Positions 53,282-62,726 are shown, counted from the stretch's first letter. The stretch: DNA of 64,000 nt from Flavisolibacter tropicus (GCF_001644645.1 NZ_CP011390.1:3840001-3904000), one strand, 5' to 3'. Notes: a model not told the origin generated them from the letters alone. Numbers and translations are program-made.

Positions 53282-53821
53282 TTATCTCTCTAATACTCCT
53301 TTTAGGTTATTAAGTCCTTCTTCAAAATCAGGTCCTACCATTTCATCCATGCTTGTAAACAGGCACATCAGGTTAAAAGGATAATTCATTTTACCAGTAA
53401 AACCCCACTTTACTTTTGTGTGTTTGCTGTCTACCGCTTCTGTGATCATATATGATTGACTGGTAGATTCCATTGGCTCTTTAAAACGAATCTCTAAGTC
53501 TATTCTTTCACCTTCGGTGATCTTTTTGATTTCCTGTTCGCCTTCACCCACATCGCTTTTTTCACTTTTCCATGCTGAAACAAAACCTGCAGTTCCATCT
53601 GTACCCTTATATGCTTTTTTCATGGCAGGATCCAGCTTAGCCCATTTGCTGAAGTTGTCCTGGTTTTTCAGGGACTTTACATAAGCAAACACTTCTTCCT
53701 TGGGTTTGTTGATGGTGATCTCACGCTCTACCGCGTAATCTTTTTTAACAAACAAAGCCAGGATTAAGGCCAGCGCCACAAAGGCTAACAAAAAGAATAC
53801 AATGCGTTTTAGAATTCTCAT
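53282..53821 (-). CDS. SRPBCC (START-like) family protein
   Basis: A 179-residue protein with an N-terminal anchor (RIVFFLLAFVALALILALFV) and a START-like lipid-binding fold: YAVEREITINKPKEEVFAYV, NFSKWAKLDPAMKKAYKGTD, FVSAWKSEKSDVGEGEQEI, IDLEIRFKEPMESTSQSYMI, then TKVKWGFTGKMNYPFNLMCL and a terminal helix. It resembles the polyketide cyclase/dehydrase and membrane-anchored SRPBCC group. The ligand is unknown. The upstream side is a purine tract. Confidence 0.88.
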   Translation of the reverse strand: MRILKRIVFFLLAFVALALILALFVKKDYAVEREITINKPKEEVFAYVKSLKNQDNFSKWAKLDPAMKKAYKGTDGTAGFVSAWKSEKSDVGEGEQEIKKITEGERIDLEIRFKEPMESTSQSYMITEAVDSKHTKVKWGFTGKMNYPFNLMCLFTSMDEMVGPDFEEGLNNLKGVLER

Positions 53822-54186
53822 ACTTCAGATGGTTTAAGTACAAGGATAACTATTTATTTAGAAAGTAGGAATAGAACTAGGATTATTAGGATTGGGGAGG
53901 ATGAGGAGGAGAAGGATTGACAGGTTGAAAAGTTGGAAAGGAAAGGAATAATGAACAAGGAAGCTAAGAGACGAAAAGAGGGAAAGGAAAAAAAGAGGAA
54001 GGAGGAAAAAAACGAAAAGGGGAAATTCGAAATGCGAAAGGAAGAAGAAGGGATTGGGAAGTTGGGATTGGGAGAAAGGTCGGGAATATTCAACACTCAA
54101 TGAACCGGGCACAAAGAGGAGAAGATACTATGGTCTGTAGTACCTTAAATCTTTAGCCATACGAATAAACCCTTTAATTTTATAAG
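53822..54186. repeat. Polypurine-rich tract in intergenic region
   Basis: 365 bases. From about 53880 to 54090 the plus strand is very rich in A and G (GAGGATGAGGAGGAGAAGGA, AGAGGGAAAGGAAAAAAAGA), with repeated GGGATTGGGA words at the right. The same pyrimidine strand is open in two frames of over 80 codons, but these would encode only Phe, Ser, Leu and Pro and are not genes. Confidence 0.75.
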
Positions 54187-54729
54187 ATGGACAAGAGAAG
54201 TCAAGTTAAGTCAGGGGTTTATTATGGAATTACAATGAGTTTATTCTTCATTCTGCAAAACCTGTTGACAGATGATAACCTGACGGGCAAAAAAATAGCT
54301 CTAATAATTTTCTTTGGCTTGTTTGGAGGTGGTGTATCAGGACTGCTATTTGGATGGATAATGGGACTGTTTGTTCGTTCTAAACATGTAACGCAAGCTA
54401 CAAGAATTGACACAGCTGTAGATGAAACCATTTTATTTGAAACAGGCGCCAATCATTTTAAAGGTGCTGAAGGTGTAGGTGGAAAATTATATCTGACAAA
54501 CAAACGTTTGGTATTTAAATCTCATAAGTACAATATCCAAAATCATGAGCTATCAATGCGTTTATCAGACATTGATAAAGCGGACCGATATAAAACGTTA
54601 GGAATTGTAAACAACGGTTTAGCTGTGACAACAGCAGGTGGTACAATTGAAAAATTTGTAGTTCAACAGCCAGACCAATGGCTTAGTCAATTGACAGAAA
54701 AGAGCGGCTTACAAGAGCTACCTATATAA
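54187..54729 (+). CDS. GRAM domain membrane protein
   Basis: A 180-residue protein with two N-terminal transmembrane segments (YYGITMSLFFILQNLL, IALIIFFGLFGGGVSGLLFG) and a C-terminal GRAM domain: ILFETGANHFKGAEGVGGKL, YLTNKRLVFKSHKYNIQNHE, then LSDIDKADRYKTLGIVNNGL, IEKFVVQQPDQWLSQL. The YLTNKRLVFKSHK stretch is the diagnostic GRAM motif. It is probably a membrane-lipid sensing protein. Its partner, if any, is not obvious; the neighbour is a convergent DUF4262 gene. Confidence 0.86.
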   Translation: MDKRSQVKSGVYYGITMSLFFILQNLLTDDNLTGKKIALIIFFGLFGGGVSGLLFGWIMGLFVRSKHVTQATRIDTAVDETILFETGANHFKGAEGVGGKLYLTNKRLVFKSHKYNIQNHELSMRLSDIDKADRYKTLGIVNNGLAVTTAGGTIEKFVVQQPDQWLSQLTEKSGLQELPI

Positions 54730-54749
54730 TAGGACAAAGTAATATCATA

Positions 54750-55517
54750 TTATATATCTTCTTCTTTGTCATCTAGATCTTCTTCATATTTCCATTCTCC
54801 TTGAGGACTATCTCTCCATGCGTGCCAGCCAAATTGTAGATGGTAAATCTCGTTTATCGATGGATCTAGTTTTGTAATTTCTTCAAGGCAAACCATCTTG
54901 CTATCTGCTAAGCTGGGTGTCGAGCTGGTATGAAACTGCCAATCCCCATCTTTATCATGATAAACATATAAAATAGGATCGCCCTCAAAAGCTTGCCATG
55001 TTGTAAATATGCCTAGATTTTTCTCCTCATAAAATTTAAAATCAGTATTCCTGTCTAAAAGTGGCTGCTTAAACTTCCAGTTAGGATTAAAATCTTCTTC
55101 CCAAGGAAACAGGTGTTGCTTATCAGGCCAAACAAGTTGAAGTGCACTGAAATCCCATGAACATTCATAGAACCAACCAGCATAACCAAGATAGTCTGGA
55201 TAAAAGTCTTTGGCAACAGGTAAAAACTGAACTTCATATCCATCTAAAAAATCACTATAACTTTTTCCACCACTGAGTGTTTCGCCTGCTTTTATGAGAT
55301 CGCATGCGTGATTGATGATTCTACCCATTACATCAGTCTTTAAGCCAAAGCAAATAATTTCAGGATGCCCAAAGTTTTTATAAAGTCCGATCGAGTAAAC
55401 AAAGGCAGGCAAATAATTGTCAGCTTCAATCAAAACAAGATGGCAGCCATACTCCTCAATGTTGTTGAGAATGGTTTGTTTAGCTTCCGGATCGTGGTGG
55501 TTATGGTCAGTTGACAT
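54750..55517 (-). CDS. DUF4262 domain protein
   Basis: A 255-residue cytoplasmic protein with DUF4262 in the N-terminal 150 residues: TILNNIEEYGCHLVLIEADN, FVYSIGLYKNFGHPEIICFG, RIINHACDLIKAGETLSGG and VQFLPVAKDFYPDYLGYAGW. A C-terminal extension is rich in Trp and aromatics (FGWHAWRDSPQGEWKYEED). The domain occurs in many bacteria and its function is not known, though it is sometimes linked to toxin immunity. The acidic tail is lineage-specific. Confidence 0.86.
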   Translation of the reverse strand: MSTDHNHHDPEAKQTILNNIEEYGCHLVLIEADNYLPAFVYSIGLYKNFGHPEIICFGLKTDVMGRIINHACDLIKAGETLSGGKSYSDFLDGYEVQFLPVAKDFYPDYLGYAGWFYECSWDFSALQLVWPDKQHLFPWEEDFNPNWKFKQPLLDRNTDFKFYEEKNLGIFTTWQAFEGDPILYVYHDKDGDWQFHTSSTPSLADSKMVCLEEITKLDPSINEIYHLQFGWHAWRDSPQGEWKYEEDLDDKEEDI

Positions 55518-55567
55518 AGAATTTGGATGGGTTTATGTCTAATGTAGAAGTTAATATTGAGTAGGAT

Positions 55568-55599
55568 AGCTATTCCATATCTCCAGATATGGAATAGCT
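55568..55599. repeat. Perfect 15-base inverted repeat
   Basis: AGCTATTCCATATCT / AGATATGGAATAGCT separated by two bases. No T run follows on either strand, so it is not a normal intrinsic terminator. It lies between the DUF4262 and DinB-like genes. Confidence 0.7.
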
Positions 55600-55634
55600 G
55601 AAAGAGGACAATTAAAACTTAAAATAGAAATGCC

Positions 55635-56081
55635 TCAATTATCCAACAACCTCCTATGGTAATTAACCTGCCCCAGGTGATAATTCAAATGGGTAACCAG
55701 ATGCACTAACATAAACTGCGTTGATGTTTTTTTGTCAAATACAATTACCGGGTATTCCTCTGGAAGAACGGTTTCTGGGAGCTTGCTAAGCACCTTCTCA
55801 ATCATAGAAGCCGTTTCTTCAATGTTAGTAACCAGCTCACTTCTGGGAACATCTTTCATTGAAAACTCCAGGTCGCGGTTCCGTATGTAGTCGGTTTTAC
55901 CCAGCACGACACCAATAAAGTGGTTTAGGTTCCCGATAAGATGGAGCGTGAGATTACCAGCCGAATTCTTGATGTCCTTATCTATGCGCCAGATGGTCTG
56001 TTCGTCTTTGTATTGCTCAATTTCCTGCTTTAAGCGGTTTAAGTCTCTTTGAAATAAAGATTGTAGTTCGTGAAGTAGCAT
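55635..56081 (-). CDS. DinB family protein (DUF1572-like)
   Basis: A 148-residue four-helix protein of the DinB/YfiT-like metalloenzyme fold. The three metal His positions are in HLIGNLNHFIGVVLGKTDY, AQFMLVHLVTHLNYHLGQVNYHRR and the first helix, and EYPVIVFDKKTSTQFMLVHL is the conserved last third. Members include bacillithiol S-transferases and mycothiol enzymes. No thiol pathway gene is close, so the role is undefined. The promoter is in the repeat-bearing gap to the right. Confidence 0.85.
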   Translation of the reverse strand: MLLHELQSLFQRDLNRLKQEIEQYKDEQTIWRIDKDIKNSAGNLTLHLIGNLNHFIGVVLGKTDYIRNRDLEFSMKDVPRSELVTNIEETASMIEKVLSKLPETVLPEEYPVIVFDKKTSTQFMLVHLVTHLNYHLGQVNYHRRLLDN

Positions 56082-56379
56082 AATCTAAAAGGTAATAAGT
56101 TTTCTAATGTTTATCATCCAATCGTATTCAAAATTACAAAGCAGCAAGACTATAATCGATACCAAACTCTTGTAGCCTGTCCTCTCCCTTCTCACAGCTC
56201 ATAGCTCACCGCTAGCAGCTCTCACTATTAATACTTCCATTTTCCTTGTTGATCCTTCCTTTTTTGTTTCTTGTCAATAAGTTGCTATCCTTCTTTCTTA
56301 CCGTCTATCCAAGCATTAACTTTATTTAACGAGGATTAACAAACGCTCCGAATATCTTCGTATCCTAGTTCAACCGCTT
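56082..56379. repeat. Intergenic region with word array
   Basis: 298 bases between divergent genes. At 56185-56225 there is CTCACAGCTCATAGCTCACC, then GCTAGCAGCTCTCAC, the AGCTCACAGCT word family also found at 46238. The right end holds the promoter of the receptor-like gene. Confidence 0.6.
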
Positions 56380-59229
56380 ATGAAAAATTGGTTACTCTTT
56401 CTTTTGATAGGAATTACAACGACTGCTAGTGCGCAAAAGGTACCGGGTGTGGTAAAAGGCCACCTGCAAGACCCCAGCGGTGAGGCGCTTCCTGATGCAA
56501 CGGTGTCGATTATGGCCGCCAAGGATTCAGCTCTCATTTCATTTAGTCTTACCTCTAATAGTGGCTTTTTTGAGATCAAAAACATCGATAGCGGCAGCTA
56601 TTATCTACTGGTATCTTACCAGGGTTATGAAACCCTGAAAAAGCCCTTTGGCATAACCGCCGAAAAGCCGTTGGTAGACATGCAGGCTGTAACAATGATC
56701 ATAGCCAACGTTAAAACCTTGCAGGAAGTAGTGGTAACCGATGTTACACCTATCAAGATAAAGGGCGATACCGTTTCTTTTAATGCTAATGCCTTTAAAA
56801 CCAAGCCCAATGCTACGGTAGAAGACCTGCTGAAGAAGCTGCCGGGTGTGCAGGTTGAAAAAGATGGTACGGTAAAAGCCCAGGGCGAGAACGTGCAGAA
56901 GGTTTATGTAGACGGGAAAGAGTTCTTTGGCAACGACCCCAAGATGGCTACCCGCAACCTTACGGCCGATATGATCGAGAGCGTGGATCTGTACGACGAC
57001 ATGAGCGAGCAGTCTAAATTCAATAAGATTGACGATGGTAGCCGTACCCGCGCAATTAACCTGAAGCTCAAAAAGGATAAAAAGAAAGGGGTGTTTGGCC
57101 GTGCTACCGTGGGCTATGGCACCGACGATCGGTATAATATGGGCGTAACGGCCAATATGTTTAAGGCGGCTACCCAGGTATCTGTTATTGCCAAAGCAAA
57201 CAGCACTAACAATTCCGACTTCACTGTATCGGACATGTTGGGTATGTCTGGTGGTGGTTTTGGTGGCGGTGGTCGCATGGTAATGATGGGAGGTCCCGGA
57301 ATGAACTTCGGCGGAGGAAACTCTGGTGGTAGCACTACCCCCGGTATCAATAACATTTATTCAGGCGGTGTCAATTACCGCGATGTGTGGGGCTCAAAAG
57401 TAAATGTGGCCAGCAGCTACAATTTTGATAATACGAAAACGCAAAACCTGCGCAACACTTACCGTCAAACTTTCCTAACAGATTCTAGTATCAATAGTAA
57501 CCAGCTGTCGTTGAGCAAAACGACTAATGGTAACCACCGCTTCAATATGAAGCTGGAGTACAATATTGACTCGCTCAACTCTATTGTTTATACACCTACC
57601 GTCACTGTACAGAATAACACTTCTTACAATGACGACTCCACATTGCAAATGGTGCAAAAAGGAAGCGACGCGTATATGCTTAACAATGTTCACAATATCC
57701 GTGAGAATGAAGGCAAGGGAGTGAGATTGGGTAACAACTTAATATGGCGACGCAAGTTCAACAAACCAATGCGTACGCTTTCCGTCAACCTATCCAATAC
57801 TTATAATACAAATGACCGCGATGGCTACCTGATTAATAATAGTAATTACTTTAACGATGCCGGTGCTAAAACCCGTGCAGGCTTGTCGCGTCAGCAAAAT
57901 ATCAACGATAACAAATCAAATAGTCTTGCAGCTACCATTTCCTATACAGAGCCGCTGGCCCGCAACAAGGTATTGGAATTTAACTATGGGTATACAAGAA
58001 ATGCCAATGAGTCCGATCGCCGTACCTATGATTTGAATCCGCTTACTGGTGCGTATGATCTGGAAAACGTTGGCCTGACCAATCATTTCGAATCGCTCAA
58101 TGAATCTAACCGCCTGGGTACCAACTTTCGCGTAGTCAATAAAAAGTACAACTACCAGCTAGGTATGGCTGTACAAAACACGCTATTGGCTAACGACAAC
58201 CTTTCCAAGCGTACAGAAACATCACAGCGTTTCACCAACCTGTTCCCCACATTCAACTTCAACTATCAGTTTGCGCGCAGCCGCAGTCTGCGTTTCAGCT
58301 ACAGAGGCCGTACTAACCAACCCTCTATTTCTCAATTACAGGAGATAGAAGATAGTAGTAGCCTACCGGTAATTCGTAATGGTAATGCGGGGTTAGATCA
58401 GGAGTTTTCTAACAACGTAACACTCACTTATAACTTCTTTGACATGATCAAGTTCCGCAACTTGTTTGCAATGATTAGTTATAATAACACCTACAACCGT
58501 ATTGTTGATCACGTGACTTACCTGCCCGGTGGTATTCAATACATACGCCCGACCAATATGAATGGTACATATAATGTAACTGGTTCATTGAATTTTGGAC
58601 TGCCGATCAAAAGAATGCAGGGAGGTAATTTTAATACAACAACACGATTAACCTATGCGCGTAATGGCAATGTAATTACGACAGAGAACAATAGTATAAA
58701 GAATACCATCAACAACTATTCAAAAAACCTTACGCTTGGTGAAGACCTGCGCTTGAGCTATAACTATAAAGAAAAACTGGACCTGGGTATCAATACCAGT
58801 ATTAACTATACCTCGGCCAAGTATACGTTCCGTACCCAGCAAAACAGTAATACATCCTACTTCACGCAGGTGTATTCTACAGATGCTACCTACACGTTTT
58901 CTAAAGGATTGATCCTGTCTACGGATTTTGATTATACCATCAACCCCAGCCAGGGTGCAAATATTGATCGCGACTTTGCTATGTGGAACGCATCAATTGC
59001 GCAACAGTTTTTGAAGAACAAGCGTGGAGAGCTGAAACTATCTGTATTTGATATTTTAAGTCAGAACCGCAGTTTTAATAGAACAGTAGAAGCCAACTAT
59101 ATTGAGGATGTGCGCAATACGATATTGCAGCGATACTTCCTACTAAGCTTTACGTATAATCTTAACCGTATGGGTGGTAGAAGTATGCCGGGTGGTGGCC
59201 GCGGCGGCGATCGGATAATGATACGCTAA
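56380..59229 (+). CDS. TonB-dependent receptor-like outer-membrane protein
   Basis: A 949-residue outer-membrane protein with signal MKNWLLFLLIGITTTASAQK. An N-terminal carboxypeptidase-regulatory-like domain (VVKGHLQDPSGEALPDATVS) is followed by a plug (TVSFNANAFKTKPNATVEDL, LLKKLPGVQVEKDGTVKAQG, YVDGKEFFGNDPKMATRNLT). A large barrel follows. A Gly-rich region (GGGFGGGGRMVMMGGPGMNF) near 290-310 is unusual in composition and repeats as GGGRGGDRIMIR at the end. It is of the OMP_b-brl_3 type without a SusD partner. A terminator follows. With the neighbouring GLPGLI protein it may handle a peptide or metal. Confidence 0.9.
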   Translation: MKNWLLFLLIGITTTASAQKVPGVVKGHLQDPSGEALPDATVSIMAAKDSALISFSLTSNSGFFEIKNIDSGSYYLLVSYQGYETLKKPFGITAEKPLVDMQAVTMIIANVKTLQEVVVTDVTPIKIKGDTVSFNANAFKTKPNATVEDLLKKLPGVQVEKDGTVKAQGENVQKVYVDGKEFFGNDPKMATRNLTADMIESVDLYDDMSEQSKFNKIDDGSRTRAINLKLKKDKKKGVFGRATVGYGTDDRYNMGVTANMFKAATQVSVIAKANSTNNSDFTVSDMLGMSGGGFGGGGRMVMMGGPGMNFGGGNSGGSTTPGINNIYSGGVNYRDVWGSKVNVASSYNFDNTKTQNLRNTYRQTFLTDSSINSNQLSLSKTTNGNHRFNMKLEYNIDSLNSIVYTPTVTVQNNTSYNDDSTLQMVQKGSDAYMLNNVHNIRENEGKGVRLGNNLIWRRKFNKPMRTLSVNLSNTYNTNDRDGYLINNSNYFNDAGAKTRAGLSRQQNINDNKSNSLAATISYTEPLARNKVLEFNYGYTRNANESDRRTYDLNPLTGAYDLENVGLTNHFESLNESNRLGTNFRVVNKKYNYQLGMAVQNTLLANDNLSKRTETSQRFTNLFPTFNFNYQFARSRSLRFSYRGRTNQPSISQLQEIEDSSSLPVIRNGNAGLDQEFSNNVTLTYNFFDMIKFRNLFAMISYNNTYNRIVDHVTYLPGGIQYIRPTNMNGTYNVTGSLNFGLPIKRMQGGNFNTTTRLTYARNGNVITTENNSIKNTINNYSKNLTLGEDLRLSYNYKEKLDLGINTSINYTSAKYTFRTQQNSNTSYFTQVYSTDATYTFSKGLILSTDFDYTINPSQGANIDRDFAMWNASIAQQFLKNKRGELKLSVFDILSQNRSFNRTVEANYIEDVRNTILQRYFLLSFTYNLNRMGGRSMPGGGRGGDRIMIR

Positions 59230-59252
59230 TGGACGGAATCTAAATAAAAAAT

Positions 59253-59281
59253 AAAGCCCCACTTTTTAGTGGGGCTTTTGG
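59253..59281 (+). terminator. Terminator after the receptor-like gene
   Basis: Perfect 11-bp stem AAAGCCCCACT / AGTGGGGCTTT with loop TTTT. It sits between the receptor stop and the convergent 57-residue frame and may serve both. Confidence 0.92.
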
Positions 59282-59455
59282 TTATTTTAACATGCGCTTT
59301 CTATTGGGAGCGTAGCTTTGCGCTGCCGCAAAGCGCCCAAAGAATAATGCGCCAAATACAGATTTCAAAAAGCGTCCAACACTAAAGGACGGTTTGTAAT
59401 AAGCCTCATAGATTTTTACCTCTTGACGGCCGTGTTCAATGTTTCTGTTTTTCAT
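59282..59455 (-). CDS. Predicted small basic protein (57 residues)
   Basis: From ATG 59455 the minus strand reads MKNRNIEHGRQEVKIYEAYY, then KPSFSVGRFLKSVFGALFFG and RFAAAQSYAPNRKRMLK. It is basic, with one amphipathic or weakly hydrophobic stretch (VGRFLKSVFGALFFGRF). It ends beside a shared terminator, which supports it being transcribed. It is too short to assign. Similar short proteins often go unannotated. Confidence 0.5.
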   Translation of the reverse strand: MKNRNIEHGRQEVKIYEAYYKPSFSVGRFLKSVFGALFFGRFAAAQSYAPNRKRMLK

Positions 59456-59656
59456 TGTGGATAAATGTTTAGTCTACAAAAGGTTAATTAGGTGCCAACT
59501 TTCTCCACGTATAAAAAAACAAGTAAAATCAATGATTTCAATGTTAAGTAAATAAGGTGGAAAGAGTGACAAGGTTAGAAAGATAAGAATATTTTTCCAC
59601 ACTTAATAAACATTCTGAGAAATTTATAACATTGCAGTATATAAAATAACCTGCTT

Positions 59657-60241
59657 ATGAAGTCACCTTTAATAATGGTTATTGCTTTTCTCTTAGCAAC
59701 TACCGTACACGCACAAATCAAAATACCTTTAAAAGCAAACAACAGTGGTCTTCGCAACGACCTGCAAAAAGTTGTAGAAGCGTACCCGCACCAGTTCCAG
59801 GAGATTCGTGGCAATGAGGTTGCCACCAACCCGCAGAGCGTTGAATATGCCTCCTTAGTAAAACCAGCTGGCGCGCAGGAAGCCACAATAATAAAATACA
59901 GCTCGGGCACAAAGCCGGTATATAGCTGGCAAAGCGTGTTGATGACCACGGAAGACTATGAGGAAGCAGCTAAGAAATACAAGTCTGTTTTCAACCAGTT
60001 AAAGGGCATGAACATAACCTATGTAGTAGATAAGTATACGTTGCGGGGTAAGTATGAAGAGGCCAGTGAGGAAGTAGGTTTTTCTACTAGTGTTCTCACC
60101 CCTGCCTACCCGCCTGCAGCTCTTAAGAAGCTGAAAGTAGAAGTATCTATACAGTTTGAATTCCCGGAGTGGAAAGTATCTGTAGCCGTTTTTGAAAAAG
60201 AAAAAGAAGATGAAGATCAATATGGCGAAGATGCCGAATAA
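59657..60241 (+). CDS. Predicted exported protein, unknown
   Basis: A 194-residue protein with signal MKSPLIMVIAFLLATTVHAQ. The mature part is helical then beta-rich: DLQKVVEAYPHQFQEIRGNE, SVEYASLVKPAGAQEATIIK, ILNQ-like helices around YEEAAKKYKSVFNQLKGMNI, and a last strand set LKVEVSIQFEFPEWKVSVAV. The C-terminus is strongly acidic (EKEKEDEDQYGEDAE). It is not recognised. A strong hairpin terminator follows within 45 bases. Confidence 0.72.
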   Translation: MKSPLIMVIAFLLATTVHAQIKIPLKANNSGLRNDLQKVVEAYPHQFQEIRGNEVATNPQSVEYASLVKPAGAQEATIIKYSSGTKPVYSWQSVLMTTEDYEEAAKKYKSVFNQLKGMNITYVVDKYTLRGKYEEASEEVGFSTSVLTPAYPPAALKKLKVEVSIQFEFPEWKVSVAVFEKEKEDEDQYGEDAE

Positions 60242-60246
60242 TAAAA

Positions 60247-60284
60247 AAAGAAGGGCCCGCAACTATAGCGGGCTCTTCTTTTTG
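60247..60284 (+). terminator. Terminator after the 59.7-kb gene
   Basis: 12-bp stem AGAAGGGCCCGC / GCGGGCTCTTCT (one mismatch) with loop AACTATA, followed by TTTTTG. It lies directly after the stop. Confidence 0.88.
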
Positions 60285-60352
60285 AATTCTGAACTATTAA
60301 TAAAAAAAACACACACGCACTAGTCTCTGTCCTCAATCAACTATCTTTTTTA

Positions 60353-61150
60353 CTATTGCGTAATTCGAATAACATCTCGTCCACCACCGCCGTTAGGCAT
60401 ATTCTTGCGCATTTCCTCCATCAGTTTATTGCGCTCCAGTACAAACTCTTTTTCCGTAAGGCGTTTGCCTTTCTTAGGTTCTTTAATATCTGAAACCTTA
60501 ACCTTTGGCGACAGTTCTACCGCGGTAAACACCTGGCGACCTTTATTCAAATCCAGCTCCAGGATCAGGCCTGGCAGTTGTCCTTGAAACTCGCTAGGGC
60601 CTGCGCTTACTGGAATATCGGTGGCAAACCAAGCTACCACTTGTGCAGTATCGGGCACTTCCTGACGCTTCATCTCGCCATTCTCCATAGACATTTGCAT
60701 ACGTGTGCTGATACGATTGGAGGTGGCCTTACGCACCGGGTGTCCTAATATGGTCTTTGTTTCTTCAGATAACTTCCAGCTAAGGGACCGTACGCTGTCT
60801 TCTACCAGGTATTCCCGGTCAAATAGTTCGCGTTGATCCAGACGCTTTTTGGTATCCAGATTAACGTAGATCACGTCATTTGAGCCGGCCATGCGGAACA
60901 TAAATCCCGGCCCGCTAACAGTGCCATTATCGCCGTCAGCGCTTTGTATAGCTTGCCATAGTGACTGATTATTGGCAAAAAGTAATTCAAAATTGTCTTT
61001 ACGGCTTTGCGGTACCATGTTAGCCACATCGGGGTTCATGTTACGGCGTTGTATTTGAATCGTTCGCTCATATACCACCTTGCCTTCTTTCATCTGGGCA
61101 TTGGCAAAAAGTCCTGAAACAACACAAATAGAAAAGAAGATTTTTTTCAT
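60353..61150 (-). CDS. GLPGLI family protein
   Basis: Exported protein of 265 residues of the GLPGLI family, restricted to Bacteroidota and typically encoded near TonB-dependent receptors. Signal MKKIFFSICVVSGLFANAQ. The name-giving motif appears as QGQLPGLILELDLN with a preceding VAWFATDIPVSAGPSEFQ. GKVVYERTIQIQRRN begins the mature chain, and it ends GGGGRDVIRITQ, a Gly-rich end like that of the receptor-like protein. The start is ATG 61150; an upstream in-frame Met lies in an unlikely leader. It may act with the receptor at 56.4 kb. Confidence 0.9.
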   Translation of the reverse strand: MKKIFFSICVVSGLFANAQMKEGKVVYERTIQIQRRNMNPDVANMVPQSRKDNFELLFANNQSLWQAIQSADGDNGTVSGPGFMFRMAGSNDVIYVNLDTKKRLDQRELFDREYLVEDSVRSLSWKLSEETKTILGHPVRKATSNRISTRMQMSMENGEMKRQEVPDTAQVVAWFATDIPVSAGPSEFQGQLPGLILELDLNKGRQVFTAVELSPKVKVSDIKEPKKGKRLTEKEFVLERNKLMEEMRKNMPNGGGGRDVIRITQ

Positions 61151-61271
61151 CGCAGTTATTTCGCCAAATGTACATGTCTCCATTTTTACATTTAGTTAAT
61201 ACACGTTGCAACTACGTTAATAAAGGTTAAGAGCTGTAGGAGTGGTAAGGAGAAAGGATAATTTTGTAAGA

Positions 61272-62726
61272 ATGCGACCTGCACTTAAGCATATTAACAA
61301 ACATATCAAGTGGATGCCGGTTTTAATGACCCTATCCATTTTAGCCATAGCCGCGTTCCAGATCTACTGGCTAAAGAAGGCCTACGATCGTGAAGCGCGC
61401 ACGCTGGAGATCCGCAGCAATATGGCTTTCCGCGAAACCGTTTACTCCTTGCAGTCCAGCAAGCTAAAGCTCGACAAGCTTATGATGGATAGCACTGGCG
61501 AAAGCGGTCCTATAGTTCGTCATGACCAGATGCCGAGGGAAATGCATTTTGAGGTGCGTAGTCATGAAAAAGCGGCTGAACGAATTTACATGGAGCGGTT
61601 TGCAACAAACGAAGGTTCCCAGCGAGTGATTGTTAGAAGATCAAATGGTGCAGACAGTACCGGTGCGCCCAGAAGAGCATTTAAAGGATGGAACAATCAG
61701 GTAGTGCGTTTCCTTTTTGATATGGAGTCCCCCAAAGACACCATCAAAGTCGCTGAAATTACAACGGCTTTGAAACAACGCCTGGATTCCCAAAGCTTGG
61801 AGGTGCCCTTTGTGGTAACTCGTATGTCGAAACCCAATACCACTGATGAGCGTATTTTTAATGAAGTGACCGTTGGTTTTCGCAGCCCCATTACTTACCG
61901 GCTTCAACTGGGCAATACAGTGCCTTATGTAGTAAACCGTATTATAGCTCCCATTCTGTTGTCCGTTTTCCTCGTTTGCTTTACGGTAGCCTGTTTTTCC
62001 CTGCTCTACCGGAACCTGCAAAAGCAACGCAAGCTGGCAGTTATTAAAAACGAATTTATCAGCAATATCACCCATGAGCTGAAAACGCCCATTGCTACGG
62101 TAAGCGTGGCCATAGAAGCGCTGCGCAGCTTTAACAGCAGTATGGACGCTCAGAAGACAAAAGAGTACCTGGACATATCGGCCAATGAGCTGCAGCGCCT
62201 TTCCCTGCTGGTAGATAAAGTGCTGAAGTTATCCATGTTTGAGAACAAGGAAATTGATCTAAAGTACGAGCCCTTGGATATGCGCCTGCTGATGGAAGAA
62301 GTAACCGCCTCCCTGCGCCTGCAGTTTGAAAAATACAAAGCCAAAGTAGATATAGTAGCCGAAGGCGATACGAGTTTGGAGGGCGACCGGCTGCACTTGG
62401 TGAGCGTTATTTATAACCTGATAGACAATGCCCTGAAGTATAGCAACGGCAATCCACAGATAGACATTCGTCTGAAAGGAGAGGAGCGCACCGTAACCTT
62501 GTTTGTCCGTGACTCCGGCATAGGTATTCCTGCTGAATACCGCGATAAGGTGTTTGAAAAGTTCTTCCGCGTGCCTACGGGCAACGTACACAACGCCAAA
62601 GGGTATGGACTGGGGCTGAGTTATGTGTCTCATGTTATTCAAAAGCACCATGGCATAATTAAGGTAACCTCTGATGAAGGCAGCGGCAGTACCTTTATTG
62701 TATCCTTACCAAAACACAAAGCATGA
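61272..62726 (+). CDS. Sensor histidine kinase
   Basis: Membrane sensor of a two-component system, 484 residues. Two transmembrane helices (about 16-34 and 222-246) bracket a 190-residue extracytoplasmic domain that matches no sensor I know. The kinase core has FISNITHELKTPIATVSVA (HisKA; phosphorylated His near 268), DNALKYSNG (N box), DSGIGIP (G1) and GYGLGLSYV (G2). There is no HAMP domain between the second helix and the kinase. The start is ATG 61272; a GTG ten codons earlier also fits. Its TGA overlaps the regulator ATG (ATGA), so they are coupled. Confidence 0.92.
   Translation: MRPALKHINKHIKWMPVLMTLSILAIAAFQIYWLKKAYDREARTLEIRSNMAFRETVYSLQSSKLKLDKLMMDSTGESGPIVRHDQMPREMHFEVRSHEKAAERIYMERFATNEGSQRVIVRRSNGADSTGAPRRAFKGWNNQVVRFLFDMESPKDTIKVAEITTALKQRLDSQSLEVPFVVTRMSKPNTTDERIFNEVTVGFRSPITYRLQLGNTVPYVVNRIIAPILLSVFLVCFTVACFSLLYRNLQKQRKLAVIKNEFISNITHELKTPIATVSVAIEALRSFNSSMDAQKTKEYLDISANELQRLSLLVDKVLKLSMFENKEIDLKYEPLDMRLLMEEVTASLRLQFEKYKAKVDIVAEGDTSLEGDRLHLVSVIYNLIDNALKYSNGNPQIDIRLKGEERTVTLFVRDSGIGIPAEYRDKVFEKFFRVPTGNVHNAKGYGLGLSYVSHVIQKHHGIIKVTSDEGSGSTFIVSLPKHKA

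Noticed and set aside
53854..54112. Two minus-strand frames of over 80 codons in the purine tract
   Set aside because: Products would be almost entirely Phe, Ser, Leu and Pro from pyrimidine triplets. They are an artefact of composition.
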